From: Actinacidiphila yanglinensis
Lineage (GTDB): Bacteria > Actinomycetota > Actinomycetes > Streptomycetales > Streptomycetaceae
Assembly: GCF_900107965.1 (NCBI RefSeq)
Contig: NZ_FNVU01000035.1
Coordinates: forward strand, 1-58,364
Direction: 5' to 3'
Length of the DNA: 58,364 nt
Each line of letters opens with the position of its first letter. The stretch's first letter is position 1. The notes under the pieces were generated by a model. The model made no database searches. It was not told the origin of the DNA and worked only from the letters and a program-made list of their open reading frames with translations. A program made the position numbers and the translations under genes. Below, piece by piece: positions 1 to 7,882 of the stretch.

Positions 1-31
1 CGGTCGGCGGTCGGCGGTCGGCGGTCGGCGG
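1..31. repeat. Heptamer tandem repeat at window edge
   Basis: Four perfect copies of CGGTCGG followed by a partial CGG. The array is cut by the window edge, so its full length is unknown. It ends one base before the stop codon of the leftward flavin reductase gene, so it lies in that gene's 3' flank. Copy number could vary by slippage. Confidence 0.85.
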
Positions 32-32
32 A

Positions 33-536
33 TCAGAGCGCGTGGTAGCCGCCCGCGTGGAAGAGCAGCGGGCGGCGGTCGTCGTCGAGCCAGGACTCCT
101 CGACCCGGGCGATCACGATGCGGTGGTCCCCGGCGGGCACCACCTGCTCGATGCCGACCCGCAGCCAGCCGGCCACGCCCTCGAGCACCGGCTCGCCGCG
201 CTCCAGCCGGCGCCACCGCGTCGGCGCGGCGAACCGGTCGATACCGCTGGTGGCGAACCGCCGGGCGACGGCCTCCTGTTCGGCGCCGAGGAAGTTGACC
301 ACCGCCGTTTCGGCGCGTTCCACGTGCGGCCAGGAGGACGTGGTGCGCCCGATGCCGAAGGACACCAGCGGCGGGTCCAGGGACAGCGAGGTGAGCGAGG
401 TGGCCGTGAACCCGGCCGGGCCGCTGCCGCCGTCCACGGTGACGACGACCACTCCTGCGGGGTGGTTGCGGAATACCTGTTTGAACCGCTCGGGCGCGAT
501 ACCGGAGGCGGACTGCGAAGGAGTGGTGACGGTCAC
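33..536 (-). CDS. Flavin reductase family protein
   Basis: A 167-residue FMN-binding split-barrel protein of the flavin reductase (HpaC/SsuE-like) type. Such proteins pass NAD(P)H electrons to free flavin, often for a partner monooxygenase. The family signature G-F-T-A-T-S followed by L-S-L-D-P-P lies at about residues 45-60, the core strand G-D-H-R-I-V-I-A at about 137-144, and the protein ends in the typical P-L-L-F-H-x-G-x-Y. The frame is open further upstream, but the GTG at 536 is preferred because AGGGAGA precedes it at proper spacing and it gives the usual family length. No monooxygenase gene is visible nearby, so the partner is unknown; it may lie left of the window or elsewhere. Confidence 0.85.
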   Translation of the reverse strand: MTVTTPSQSASGIAPERFKQVFRNHPAGVVVVTVDGGSGPAGFTATSLTSLSLDPPLVSFGIGRTTSSWPHVERAETAVVNFLGAEQEAVARRFATSGIDRFAAPTRWRRLERGEPVLEGVAGWLRVGIEQVVPAGDHRIVIARVEESWLDDDRRPLLFHAGGYHAL

Positions 537-1035
537 GTCTCTCCCTGAAAGAGGCAAGGGGCAAGTGAATTCGCACGTGCGGGCAAGGCGTACCGGCGGA
601 CCACCGGAGGAATACGTCCGGATGGCTCGCATGCATGCGTCGGGAATAGCGCCCGGCGAACGGGCGGAATACGCGGGTTCTTACCGCCGCCGACGGGGCG
701 GGCGGCACGCAACTGCCGCGGGCGGGCCTGCCGTTCAGCGAAGACGCAGGCCAGGGCGGTGCGTACGGCGTCCGCGACAACAAAGGCGGTCGGCGCGGCG
801 GCACTGCCGCCCGGCGGACCGGCCCATCGGCCGAGCGGTTGCGGCGAAGCGGCGTGCCGGAACAGGCACTTGCTGCGGATTCCGCGGTCGGCTGGTCATG
901 AATCCATTGTCAGGGCGGGCATCGAGCCGGGTCAACAATGCAACTCCCTGAATTAAGTCGGATATTCGCGGTACGGTCCCGGTGGGCGATCCCGCGATCC
1001 GGCGATTCCCCGTCCGCCGGTCCGCCGATCCGCGG
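537..1035. other. Intergenic region with a 12-bp palindrome
   Basis: About 500 bases between two leftward genes with no convincing coding sequence. It must hold the flavin reductase promoter. The clearest element is the perfect palindrome CGCATGCATGCG at 628-639, about 95 bases upstream of the reductase start, a possible operator. The stretch around 940-975 is AT-richer than its surroundings. The last 60 bases are low-complexity CCG/GAT repeats. Confidence 0.4.
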
Positions 1036-2439
1036 TCAGGAGGCGGCGGGCAGCACGGGCCAGGACCCGAGCGGGTCGGCGTAGAGCGCGCCGAGGGCGA
1101 CGGCGCAGCCCGCCACGGCGAGCGCGGAGCCGATGAAACTGGAGGCGACCACGGCCTGTTCGGGGTCGTCGCAGACCCACGACCGCGCGCCGACCTCGTC
1201 GCGCAGGTCGGCCAGACACTCCGCCAGCCGCCCCGCACCCGGTTCGACCACCACGAGGACCTCGGGATCGAACATGTCCAGCAGCAGTGCGGCGACCCGG
1301 CCGACGAGCCGGGCCCGGCGCCGGAACAGCTCCACCGCCACCGGCTCGCCCTCCAGGGCCAGGTCGACCAGGTCCCGGAAGACCCGTACCGGCAGGCCGC
1401 GTTCCACCGCCCTTCTCAGCAGGGTCGGTTCCGACACCTCCGACTGGAGACAGCCGGCGGTGCCGCACGAACAGGGCTCGGCGGCCGGTTGCCGGGAGGG
1501 CCCCGGGGCCCCGGGGCCCGGCGCCCCGTCGGCGCCGACCGGCAGATGCGCGACACTGCCCGCGCCGGAGTGCGGCCCCCGGTGCACCACTCCCCCGGTG
1601 GCGAACGCGGCGTCCACCACCGCCCCGATGAACAGCACGACGGCGCTGTCCCGGGTGCGTACCGCGCCGAAGAGCTGCTCGGCGCGGGCCAGCGCCCGTG
1701 CGTGGCTGTCGACGTGCACGGGCAACCCGCTGTCGGCGGCGAGGACTTCGCGGACCGGCACGTCCCGCCAGCCGAGCCGCGGATGGTCGACCACCACCCC
1801 GCCGGCCGGGTCGACCCACTGCCCGGTGGCGACACCGAACGCCAGCACCGACCGCTCGCCTGCATGCGCGTCGACGAGTCCGGGCAGCCGGGCGGCTAGG
1901 CCGCGCAGCACCCGGTCCGGGTCGGTGCCCTGGTGCGGCCGGCGGTCCTGCGCCACCACCCGGCCGCGCAGGTCCATCAGCGACAGGGTGGTGTGCAGGA
2001 CGGCGATGTGGGCGCCCGCCACCAGGTAGCGACCGGTGTCGATCTCCAGCGGGATGTGCGGGCGGCCGAGTCCGCGCGGCCCGGCGGTCTCCCGGCTCTC
2101 CCGGATCAGCCCGCGGGCGAGGAACTGGGCGCTGTGCCCGCTGACGGCAGCAGGCGACAGGCCGGTGAGCCGGGCCACGGTGCTGCGCGCCACCGGGCCG
2201 TGGTCGAGGATCGCGTTCAGCACGGCTCCGGCGGCGGAGCTGCGGCGTACGGGCGGGATCGCGGCGCCCACGTCGGCACGGCGCAGCGGCGTCGGCGCGG
2301 GCAGCGGGCCCGAAGCCGGGCGGGGGTCCTGGCCCGGACGGGGACCGGTGACCTGGCGGGAGCCGGGCGCCGGGCGGGGGTTAGCGGCCGGGTCGGGGTG
2401 GGGCCGGGCGGATCGGTGCGCGGACGGTCGAGTGACCAC
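1036..2439 (-). CDS. ROK-family transcriptional regulator
   Basis: A 467-residue NagC/XylR-type repressor. After about 60 Pro/Arg-rich residues comes a winged helix-turn-helix (about 70-125, around A-R-S-T-V-A-R-L-T-G-L-S), then a ROK sugar-binding domain with the zinc cluster C-S-C-G-T-A-G-C. The ATP-binding D-x-G-x-T motif is not recognisable, and the residue aligned with the ROK kinase catalytic Asp is His in V-D-S-H-A. A regulator without sugar-kinase activity is therefore expected. The GTG start is preceded by GGAAGG. Its target is not evident: no sugar gene is adjacent, and the neighbouring flavin reductase in the same orientation is about 500 bases away. Alternative starts further in would only trim the low-complexity N-terminus. 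Confidence 0.85.
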   Translation of the reverse strand: MVTRPSAHRSARPHPDPAANPRPAPGSRQVTGPRPGQDPRPASGPLPAPTPLRRADVGAAIPPVRRSSAAGAVLNAILDHGPVARSTVARLTGLSPAAVSGHSAQFLARGLIRESRETAGPRGLGRPHIPLEIDTGRYLVAGAHIAVLHTTLSLMDLRGRVVAQDRRPHQGTDPDRVLRGLAARLPGLVDAHAGERSVLAFGVATGQWVDPAGGVVVDHPRLGWRDVPVREVLAADSGLPVHVDSHARALARAEQLFGAVRTRDSAVVLFIGAVVDAAFATGGVVHRGPHSGAGSVAHLPVGADGAPGPGAPGPSRQPAAEPCSCGTAGCLQSEVSEPTLLRRAVERGLPVRVFRDLVDLALEGEPVAVELFRRRARLVGRVAALLLDMFDPEVLVVVEPGAGRLAECLADLRDEVGARSWVCDDPEQAVVASSFIGSALAVAGCAVALGALYADPLGSWPVLPAAS

Positions 2440-2750
2440 GGCAGGGCCTTCCAGGTCATGGTGGGCGGCCGGGGGCGGCCGGCACGGCCCGCACCGGCGC
2501 GGCCGGCGGGGCGGGGCACCCCCGTGGGCGCTCCCGCGAGGGAGCTGCTGCGCTCAGACCTGGTGACACGCGGCGGAGCACACACGCTTGAGGTCGACAT
2601 GACCCCGCGTCGTGAGGTGTGTGGTTCGCTGCATGCCGCGCAACGTAACCGGCTCGACGGAACGCGGTCAAACACCTGCCCGCATCGTGGACACCGCGGT
2701 GGACGCTCCGTGGCGCGGAATCGCCCTGGACGGCGGGTGGTTCGTCCCCG
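2440..2750 (-). promoter_or_regulatory. ROK gene upstream region with candidate promoter
   Basis: A 311-base gap without a supportable gene. On the minus strand TTGACC (2666-2671) and TTACGT (2643-2648) are 17 bases apart, an acceptable vegetative promoter shape. It would give the ROK transcript a leader of about 200 nt. The -10 match is weak, so this is tentative. Confidence 0.25.
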
Positions 2751-3377
2751 TCACGCAGCCGGCGCGCCGGCCTCTTCCGCCGTGTCCGGACCGCTCGCCG
2801 GCCCGTTCTCCGTGAGACCGGCCGCGTCCAGCAGCAGGGCGGCGGTACTCACCGCGAGGCCGTCCAGCGTGTCGGCCCCGATGCCCGCGCGGGCGCTCGC
2901 GCCGTCGTACACGACCATCAACCGGCGGGCCAGCAGCTCGGGTTGACCCACGCCCCCGCGCTCGGCCTCCGCCCGGAAGAACTCGCTCATCGCCTGCTTG
3001 CCGCGGGCGGCCACCTCGCTGGCGGCGTGGCCGGGGTCCTTCAGCTCGACCTGCGCGGCGAGGAAGGGGCACCCGCGGTAGTCGGGCGAGGTGGCGGCCT
3101 CTTCCAGCCGCTCGAAGACGTGGAGTACGCGATCGCGCGGCGCCGCCGGGGTGCCGGGCGGGGGGAACAGCAGCGCGCTCAGCCGCGGCTCCTGGCGGGT
3201 GAGCGCGGCGGCCAGCACCTCGTCCTTCCCCGCGAAGAGCTGGTACATCGAGCGCTTCGACACGCCCGCCGCCTTGCACAGCGCGTCGATGCCGGTGCCG
3301 ACGCCCTCCCGGTAGATCAGCTCCGCCGCCGCGTCCAGCAGCCGGTCGCGGGGGGTGGGCTTCGTCGTGGTGGTCAT
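2751..3377 (-). CDS. TetR/AcrR-family transcriptional repressor
   Basis: A 208-residue regulator with an N-terminal helix-turn-helix (I-D-A-L-C-K-A-A-G-V-S-K-R-S-M-Y, about residues 29-44) and a C-terminal ligand domain. It is divergent from a short-chain reductase gene. Two near-identical perfect palindromes lie between the two genes, the usual arrangement for a TetR protein that represses itself and its neighbour. A candidate promoter on the minus strand has its -10 TAACCT at 3384-3389, only a few bases before the ATG, with the -35 region reaching the first palindrome. Ligand unknown; a small lipophilic or carbonyl compound handled by the reductase is an inference. Confidence 0.93.
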   Translation of the reverse strand: MTTTTKPTPRDRLLDAAAELIYREGVGTGIDALCKAAGVSKRSMYQLFAGKDEVLAAALTRQEPRLSALLFPPPGTPAAPRDRVLHVFERLEEAATSPDYRGCPFLAAQVELKDPGHAASEVAARGKQAMSEFFRAEAERGGVGQPELLARRLMVVYDGASARAGIGADTLDGLAVSTAALLLDAAGLTENGPASGPDTAEEAGAPAA

Positions 3378-3409
3378 GCGCCCAGGTTAGCGCGACGACT
3401 CGACATCGG

Positions 3410-3449
3410 AAACCGATCGGTTTACGCTGATGGAAACCGATCGGTTTCC
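3410..3449. promoter_or_regulatory. Twin TetR-type operators and SDR promoter
   Basis: AAACCGATCGGTTT (3410-3423) and GGAAACCGATCGGTTTCC (3432-3449) are perfect palindromes sharing the same core, with centres 24 bp apart. On the plus strand TCGACA (3400-3405) and TACGCT (3423-3428) are separated by exactly 17 bp, so the first palindrome fills the promoter spacer and the second covers the expected transcription start. This layout predicts strong repression of the reductase gene by the adjacent TetR protein, with autorepression. Confidence 0.85.
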
Positions 3450-3491
3450 CGCCGGTCGGCGGCCCGCTCCATCCCTACCCGAGGACACCTC

Positions 3492-4202
3492 ATGAAGATC
3501 AACGGCTCCGTGGCACTCGTCACCGGCGGCAACCGCGGCATCGGCGAGCAGTTCGTCAAGGCACTGCTCGACGGCGGCGCCGCCAAGGTCTACGCGGCGG
3601 CTCGCGATCCCCGGAAGGTCACCGTGCCCGGCGCGGTGCCGCTCCAGCTGGACATCACCGACCCCGCGTCCGTGCGCGCCGCCGTCGAGCAGGCCGGCGA
3701 CGTCGACCTGCTGATCAACAACGCCGGGATCTCCACCGGCGCCACCCTCCTGGACGGCGACCTCGCCGACTTCCGGCGGGAGTTCGACACGCACGTGTTC
3801 GGCACGCTCGCCGTCAGCCGCGCCTTCGCCCCCGTGCTCGCCCGCAACGGCGGCGGCGGACTGCTCAACGTGCTCTCCGCGCTGTCCTGGTTCGCCATGC
3901 CCGCGAGCGCCGCGTACTGCGCCGCCAAGGCAGCCGAGTGGTCGCTGACGAACTCGCTGCGCGTCGAGCTCGCCGCCCAGGGCACGCAGGTGACCGGCCT
4001 CCACATGGGCTACGTCGACACCGACCTCATCGCCCACCTCGACGCCGCCAAGTCCGACCCCGCGGACATCGTCCGCACCGCCCTTGCCGGGTTCGCGGCG
4101 GGCGAGTGGGAGATCACCGCGGACGACACCGCGAAGCAGGTGAAGTCGGCGCTGTCCGCTCCGCTGGAGACGCTCTACGCCGATGCCAAGGCGTCGGCGT
4201 AA
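3492..4202 (+). CDS. Short-chain dehydrogenase/reductase
   Basis: A 236-residue SDR, presumably an NAD(P)H-dependent oxidoreductase of a carbonyl or hydroxyl substrate. The cofactor motif T-G-G-N-R-G-I-G is at residues 11-18, N-N-A-G at 76-79, the catalytic Ser near 129, and Y142-x3-K146 completes the active site (A-Y-C-A-A-K). The ATG follows GAGGACACC. It is divergent from the TetR gene and almost surely under its control. The substrate cannot be read from the sequence. Confidence 0.93.
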   Translation: MKINGSVALVTGGNRGIGEQFVKALLDGGAAKVYAAARDPRKVTVPGAVPLQLDITDPASVRAAVEQAGDVDLLINNAGISTGATLLDGDLADFRREFDTHVFGTLAVSRAFAPVLARNGGGGLLNVLSALSWFAMPASAAYCAAKAAEWSLTNSLRVELAAQGTQVTGLHMGYVDTDLIAHLDAAKSDPADIVRTALAGFAAGEWEITADDTAKQVKSALSAPLETLYADAKASA

Positions 4203-4226
4203 CACCGTCCCGCCGGCTCCGGCCCC

Positions 4227-4266
4227 CTCCCGCGAGCCGCGGCTCCCCGCCGGGGCCCCGCGGGAG
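4227..4266 (+). terminator. Candidate hairpin after the SDR gene
   Basis: CTCCCGCG (4227-4234) and CGCGGGAG (4259-4266) can pair around a GC-rich loop that has its own inner dyad. There is no T-run, as is common for actinomycete terminators. It lies 25 bases past the SDR stop codon. Confidence 0.3.
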
Positions 4267-4444
4267 GAGCCGCCCGACCGGAGCAGGCGCAGAGGCCACT
4301 TCCGGCTCCGATCCCCGTCACCGCTGAGACCGCCGCGCGGCGTACCGCCCTTCTCCACCGGGTTCGAGCAGCCCTGACGCGGCAGTCCGGCAGCACCCGG
4401 AAAGCCAGTGGACGCAAGATCGCGGGATCGGCCATGATCCCGCC

Positions 4445-5119
4445 GTGCACATACCGAGACGACACGCCGAACTCCTCGCCGCAACCCTTCTGACGGCAGC
4501 GCTGGCCGGCTGCTCAACGCCGCACTCGCAGCCTTCGCCGGCGGTCACGGGCTCGGCGGCTCCCTCCCCGTCAGCCCCCGCAACCCCCTCCTCGACCCGG
4601 GCCGTACCCGCGTCCGGTACGGGAGCTCAACTCATGGCCGCCGCCCTGCCGGTACCGCCAGGGGCGCACGCCTGGACCGATCGCAACGGCGGGCTGGACC
4701 TGGACGGCTTCGCCCACGGACTCTTCGCCGCGAACCACGTCTCGCAGGAGAAAGCCGTGCTCGTACGCCGACACTTCGTCGCGGCCGCGCGACAAAGCTG
4801 GATCAGTACCGACGGAAGCCAGGTCGACATCTTCCTCGTGCGGTTCGCCGCACCCACCGGCGCCGAGAGCACGTACAAGTCCATGGCACACACCTGGCAG
4901 ACCACCGGCAAGCCGCACCAGCACACGTTCGCGGACCCCGCGGACCACGCCACGGGCTCCGTCATCAGCACCATCGACAACCTCGGCAACGCGGGTGTCA
5001 AACTGATCAGCGTCCGCAACAACCTGTTCGTCTACATCCACTACTTCACCGCCGCGACCCCCGACCGTAGCGGGGCGCAGAGTCTCCTCCATCGCCAACT
5101 CGGCGCCCTCGGCCAGTAG
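4445..5119 (+). CDS. Putative secreted lipoprotein
   Basis: A 224-residue protein starting at GTG. It has a lipoprotein signal: two Arg, a hydrophobic stretch and the lipobox L-A-G-C with Cys23 as the lipidation site. About 35 Ser/Pro/Thr/Ala-rich linker residues follow, then a globular domain of about 160 residues with no Cys. I do not recognise the domain. Its mixed alpha/beta composition and lack of a catalytic signature fit a surface-attached binding or stress protein, but no function can be assigned. It probably forms a single transcription unit; the next gene is a transposase relic. Confidence 0.82.
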   Translation: MHIPRRHAELLAATLLTAALAGCSTPHSQPSPAVTGSAAPSPSAPATPSSTRAVPASGTGAQLMAAALPVPPGAHAWTDRNGGLDLDGFAHGLFAANHVSQEKAVLVRRHFVAAARQSWISTDGSQVDIFLVRFAAPTGAESTYKSMAHTWQTTGKPHQHTFADPADHATGSVISTIDNLGNAGVKLISVRNNLFVYIHYFTAATPDRSGAQSLLHRQLGALGQ

Positions 5120-5147
5120 AAGGCAACCCCTCGCGCCCGCCGACGGC

Positions 5148-5324
5148 CCGGCGGGGCGCCCGCAAGCATTCGGCCCCGACACCTGCAAGCAGCGCGACGC
5201 CGTCGAGCGGTGGATCAACCGGATCAAGCAGTGGCGCGACCTGGCCGCACGAACCGGCGAACTCGCCATCGCCTACCAGGCCGCACTCCACCTCGCCGGC
5301 ATCCTCATCCGGACCCGGCGCTGA
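5148..5324 (+). pseudogene. Relic of an IS5-type DDE transposase (C-terminus)
   Basis: The plus strand encodes about 57 residues that match the end of IS5-group transposases: G-R-P-x-A-F, then K-Q-R-D-A-V-E-R-W-I-N-R-I-K-Q-W-R, then a terminal A-x-x-L-A-G-I-L-I-R-T-R-R and TGA. The canonical family text is K-Q-R-N-x-V-E-R-x-x-N-R-L-K-Q-W-R. No start codon, catalytic Asp residues or upstream domain remain, so this is a decayed insertion. It abuts the lipoprotein gene and the end of the oxidoreductase gene. No terminal inverted repeats were found. Confidence 0.75.
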
Positions 5325-5339
5325 TCAAAGGGACAAAAC

Positions 5340-6770
5340 CTACCCCCGGTAGGTCTCCAGCAGGCGCAGCCAGATCTCGCTGATGGTGGGGTAGGAGGGC
5401 ACCGCGTGCCAGAGCCGGGAGATCGGGACCTCCCCGGCGACGGCGACCGTCGCGGAGTGCACCAGCTCGCTCACCCCGGGGCCGACGAAGGTGACCCCGA
5501 CGAGGATCTCGCGGTCGAGGTCGACCACCATGCGGGCCCGGCCGCGGTAGTCGTCGCCGAACAGGCTCGCGCCGGAGACGTTCGCCATGTCGTAGTCCAC
5601 GACGCGGACCCGGTGGCCGGCGCTCTCGGCCTCCTGGGCGGACAGGCCGACGGCGCCGACCTCGGGGTCGGTGAAGACGACCTGCGGCACCGCGCCGTGG
5701 TCGGCGGTGGCGACATGGGCGCCCCAGGGCGCGTCGTCCACCGGCTCGCCCTTGGCGCGGGCGGCGATCGCCGCGCCGGCCATCCGCCCCTGGTACTTGC
5801 CCTGGTGGGTCAGGAGCGCGCGGTGGTTGACGTCGCCCGCGGCGTAGAGCCAGCCGTCGGCGATGTCGGTGACCTGGCAGGTGTCGTCGACGGTGAGCCA
5901 ACCGCCGGGTGCGAGCCCGATCGTGTCCAGCCCGAGGTCGCCGGTGTGCGGCTTGCGGCCGACCGCGAACAGGATCTCGTCGGCGGTCAGTTCGCCCCCG
6001 TCGTCCAGGCCGACGCGCACCTGGCGGCCCTCGCGCACCACCGAGGTCACGGACACGCCGAACCGGACCTCGGCGCCGGCCTCGCGCAGCCCGTCGGCGA
6101 CCATCTCCCCGGCGAACGGCTCCATCCGTTCCAGGAGTGCGCCGCCCCGCACCAGGACGGTCACCCGCGCGCCGAGCGCCTGCCAGGCCGTCGCCATCTC
6201 GACGGCCACCACGCCGCCGCCGACCACCACCAGGCTCTCGGGCACCTGCTGGGCGCTGGTCGCCTCCCGGCTGGTCCAGGGCCGTACGTCGGCGAGCCCG
6301 GCCAGGTCGGGCAGCGCGGCGGTGGTGCCGGTGCAGACCGCGACCGCGTGCCGGGCCGTCAGCCGGACGGTGCCGCCGTCGGGGGTGTCCACCACGACCT
6401 GGCGCGGGCCGTCGAGCCGGCCGCGCCCGCGGACCAGGTCGAGGTGGACCGAGTCCAGCCACGCGACCTGCCCGTCGTCCTTCCAGTTCGCGGTGAACGC
6501 ATTGCGGCGGGCCAGCACCTCCGCCGAGTCCAGCGGCCCGGCGACGGACGCCGCCAGGCCCGGCAGCCGGCGCGCCTCGGCGCGGGCCGCCACCGGGCGC
6601 AGCAGCGCCTTGCTCGGCATGCACGCCCAGTACGAGCACTCCCCGCCGACGAGTTCACGCTCCACGACCACGGTGCTGAGCCCCGCCGCTCGCGTCCGGT
6701 CGGCAAGGTTCTCCCCGACGGGGCCCGCCCCGATCACGACCACGTCGTACGTGCGGGGTGCGTCGTTCAT
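5340..6770 (-). CDS. FAD-dependent pyridine nucleotide-disulfide oxidoreductase
   Basis: A 476-residue flavoprotein of the lipoamide dehydrogenase/mercuric reductase class. The FAD motif G-A-G-P-V-G is at 14-19, and a redox disulfide C45-x4-C50 sits in G-E-C-S-Y-W-A-C-M-P-S-K. An NAD(P)-binding G-G-G-V-V-A-V-E is near 190, the second FAD site A-A-G-D-V near 310, and a C-terminal dimerisation domain follows. In that domain the usual catalytic H-P-T-x-S-E reads Y-P-T-I-S-E: the acid-base His is replaced by Tyr. It is therefore unlikely to be a standard lipoamide dehydrogenase; a quinone, dye or other disulfide reductase is possible. The ATG at 6770 has AGGAG five bases upstream; a longer in-frame extension lacks coding character. 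Confidence 0.88.
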   Translation of the reverse strand: MNDAPRTYDVVVIGAGPVGENLADRTRAAGLSTVVVERELVGGECSYWACMPSKALLRPVAARAEARRLPGLAASVAGPLDSAEVLARRNAFTANWKDDGQVAWLDSVHLDLVRGRGRLDGPRQVVVDTPDGGTVRLTARHAVAVCTGTTAALPDLAGLADVRPWTSREATSAQQVPESLVVVGGGVVAVEMATAWQALGARVTVLVRGGALLERMEPFAGEMVADGLREAGAEVRFGVSVTSVVREGRQVRVGLDDGGELTADEILFAVGRKPHTGDLGLDTIGLAPGGWLTVDDTCQVTDIADGWLYAAGDVNHRALLTHQGKYQGRMAGAAIAARAKGEPVDDAPWGAHVATADHGAVPQVVFTDPEVGAVGLSAQEAESAGHRVRVVDYDMANVSGASLFGDDYRGRARMVVDLDREILVGVTFVGPGVSELVHSATVAVAGEVPISRLWHAVPSYPTISEIWLRLLETYRG

Positions 6771-7137
6771 ACCGGCTCCTGTGCTGGTCGCTGCCGCGCG
6801 TGGCCGCGCGTGCCCGGGTGCGGACGGGGTCAGGGCCCGCGGTGGGTCCACGTGTTCCCGTGCCCGCCGGTCCTGGTGTCCAGGGTCGCCCCACGCGGTC
6901 CACGCGACTTGGTGACCCGCCCGATACCCCCGTACGGAGCTTCGATCCGGCCGGGACCACGCCGACGCCGCAAACCGGGGCGACCGGCGCCATCGTACTG
7001 ACGCGGTGTGAAGGGAAGGGTTTCGCACCGCTTACGGTTCCGATCAAGGGGCGCACGGCCGCAGCCCGCGGTGGTCGCGCCGCTCGCTCCGCATATGATC
7101 ACAAACGGGCGCCGAGGGGCGCCACGGGAGGTGTCCG
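6771..7137. promoter_or_regulatory. Divergent intergenic region with candidate -10
   Basis: A 367-base gap between divergent genes with no supportable gene. On the plus strand TATGAT at 7094-7099 is a good -10, about 40 bases before the phosphatase ATG, but I see no good -35 at 17-18 bp. A GGCGCC...GGCGCC dyad lies just before the phosphatase ribosome-binding site. The minus-strand promoter of the oxidoreductase was not identified. Confidence 0.35.
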
Positions 7138-7734
7138 ATGGGTGAACTCGTCCTGATCCGGCACGGTGAGACCGAATGGTCGCAGTCCGGTCAGCACACC
7201 AGCTACACCGACCTGCCGCTGACCGAGAACGGCGAGGCGCAGGCCCGGTCGCTGGCGCCGCTGCTCGGCTCCCGGCACATCTGGTGCGTGATCAGCAGCC
7301 CGATGCAGCGCGCCCAGCAGACCGCGAAGCTGGCCGGCCTGGACCGCGTACGGGTCGACCCCGACCTGCACGAGTGGGACTACGGCGGCTACGAGGGCAT
7401 CACCACCCGCGACATCCACCGCACCCGCCCGGACTGGGAGATCTGGACCGACGGCGTGGTCCCCGGGCCCGAGGGACATCCGGGCGAGAGCCCCGAGCAG
7501 ATCGGCGCGCGCGCCGACCGCGTACTGGCCCGCGTCGAGGCGGCCTTCACCAACGGTGACGGCGGCGACGTCGTCCTCGTCGCGCACGCGCACTTCCTGC
7601 GGGTGCTCACCGCCCGCCGGCTCGGCCTGCCGCCTGCCGACGGCGCGCTCTTCCAGCTCGCCACCGGCACGGTGAGCCGGCTCGGCACGGAGCACGGCCA
7701 CCACGTGCTGACCGCCTGGAACCGGCTCCCCTGA
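7138..7734 (+). CDS. Histidine phosphatase family protein
   Basis: A 198-residue member of the phosphoglycerate-mutase-like superfamily, which transfers phosphate through a phosphohistidine. The R8-H9-G10-E11 signature holds the nucleophile His9. E-W-D-Y-G-x-x-E-G at about 83-91 and the second active-site His in V-A-H-A-H-F-L-R at about 150-157 complete the site. The ATG has GGGAGGTGT before it. The cofactor-independent, small size points to a broad-specificity phosphatase rather than a glycolytic mutase; the substrate is unknown. It is transcribed alone from a divergent region. Confidence 0.92.
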   Translation: MGELVLIRHGETEWSQSGQHTSYTDLPLTENGEAQARSLAPLLGSRHIWCVISSPMQRAQQTAKLAGLDRVRVDPDLHEWDYGGYEGITTRDIHRTRPDWEIWTDGVVPGPEGHPGESPEQIGARADRVLARVEAAFTNGDGGDVVLVAHAHFLRVLTARRLGLPPADGALFQLATGTVSRLGTEHGHHVLTAWNRLP

Positions 7735-7882
7735 CCGCGACCGCGTACGGCTCCGCCCCGCCGCCCCGCACACCGTTTCGCCCGGACAGACCGCCTGGCG
7801 CGGCGCGATGACCGGCCACCCGCACACACTGGCCGGGTGAGCCCTTCCGCCGGACGGGCCGGGCCGACGAAAGGACGCGGCG

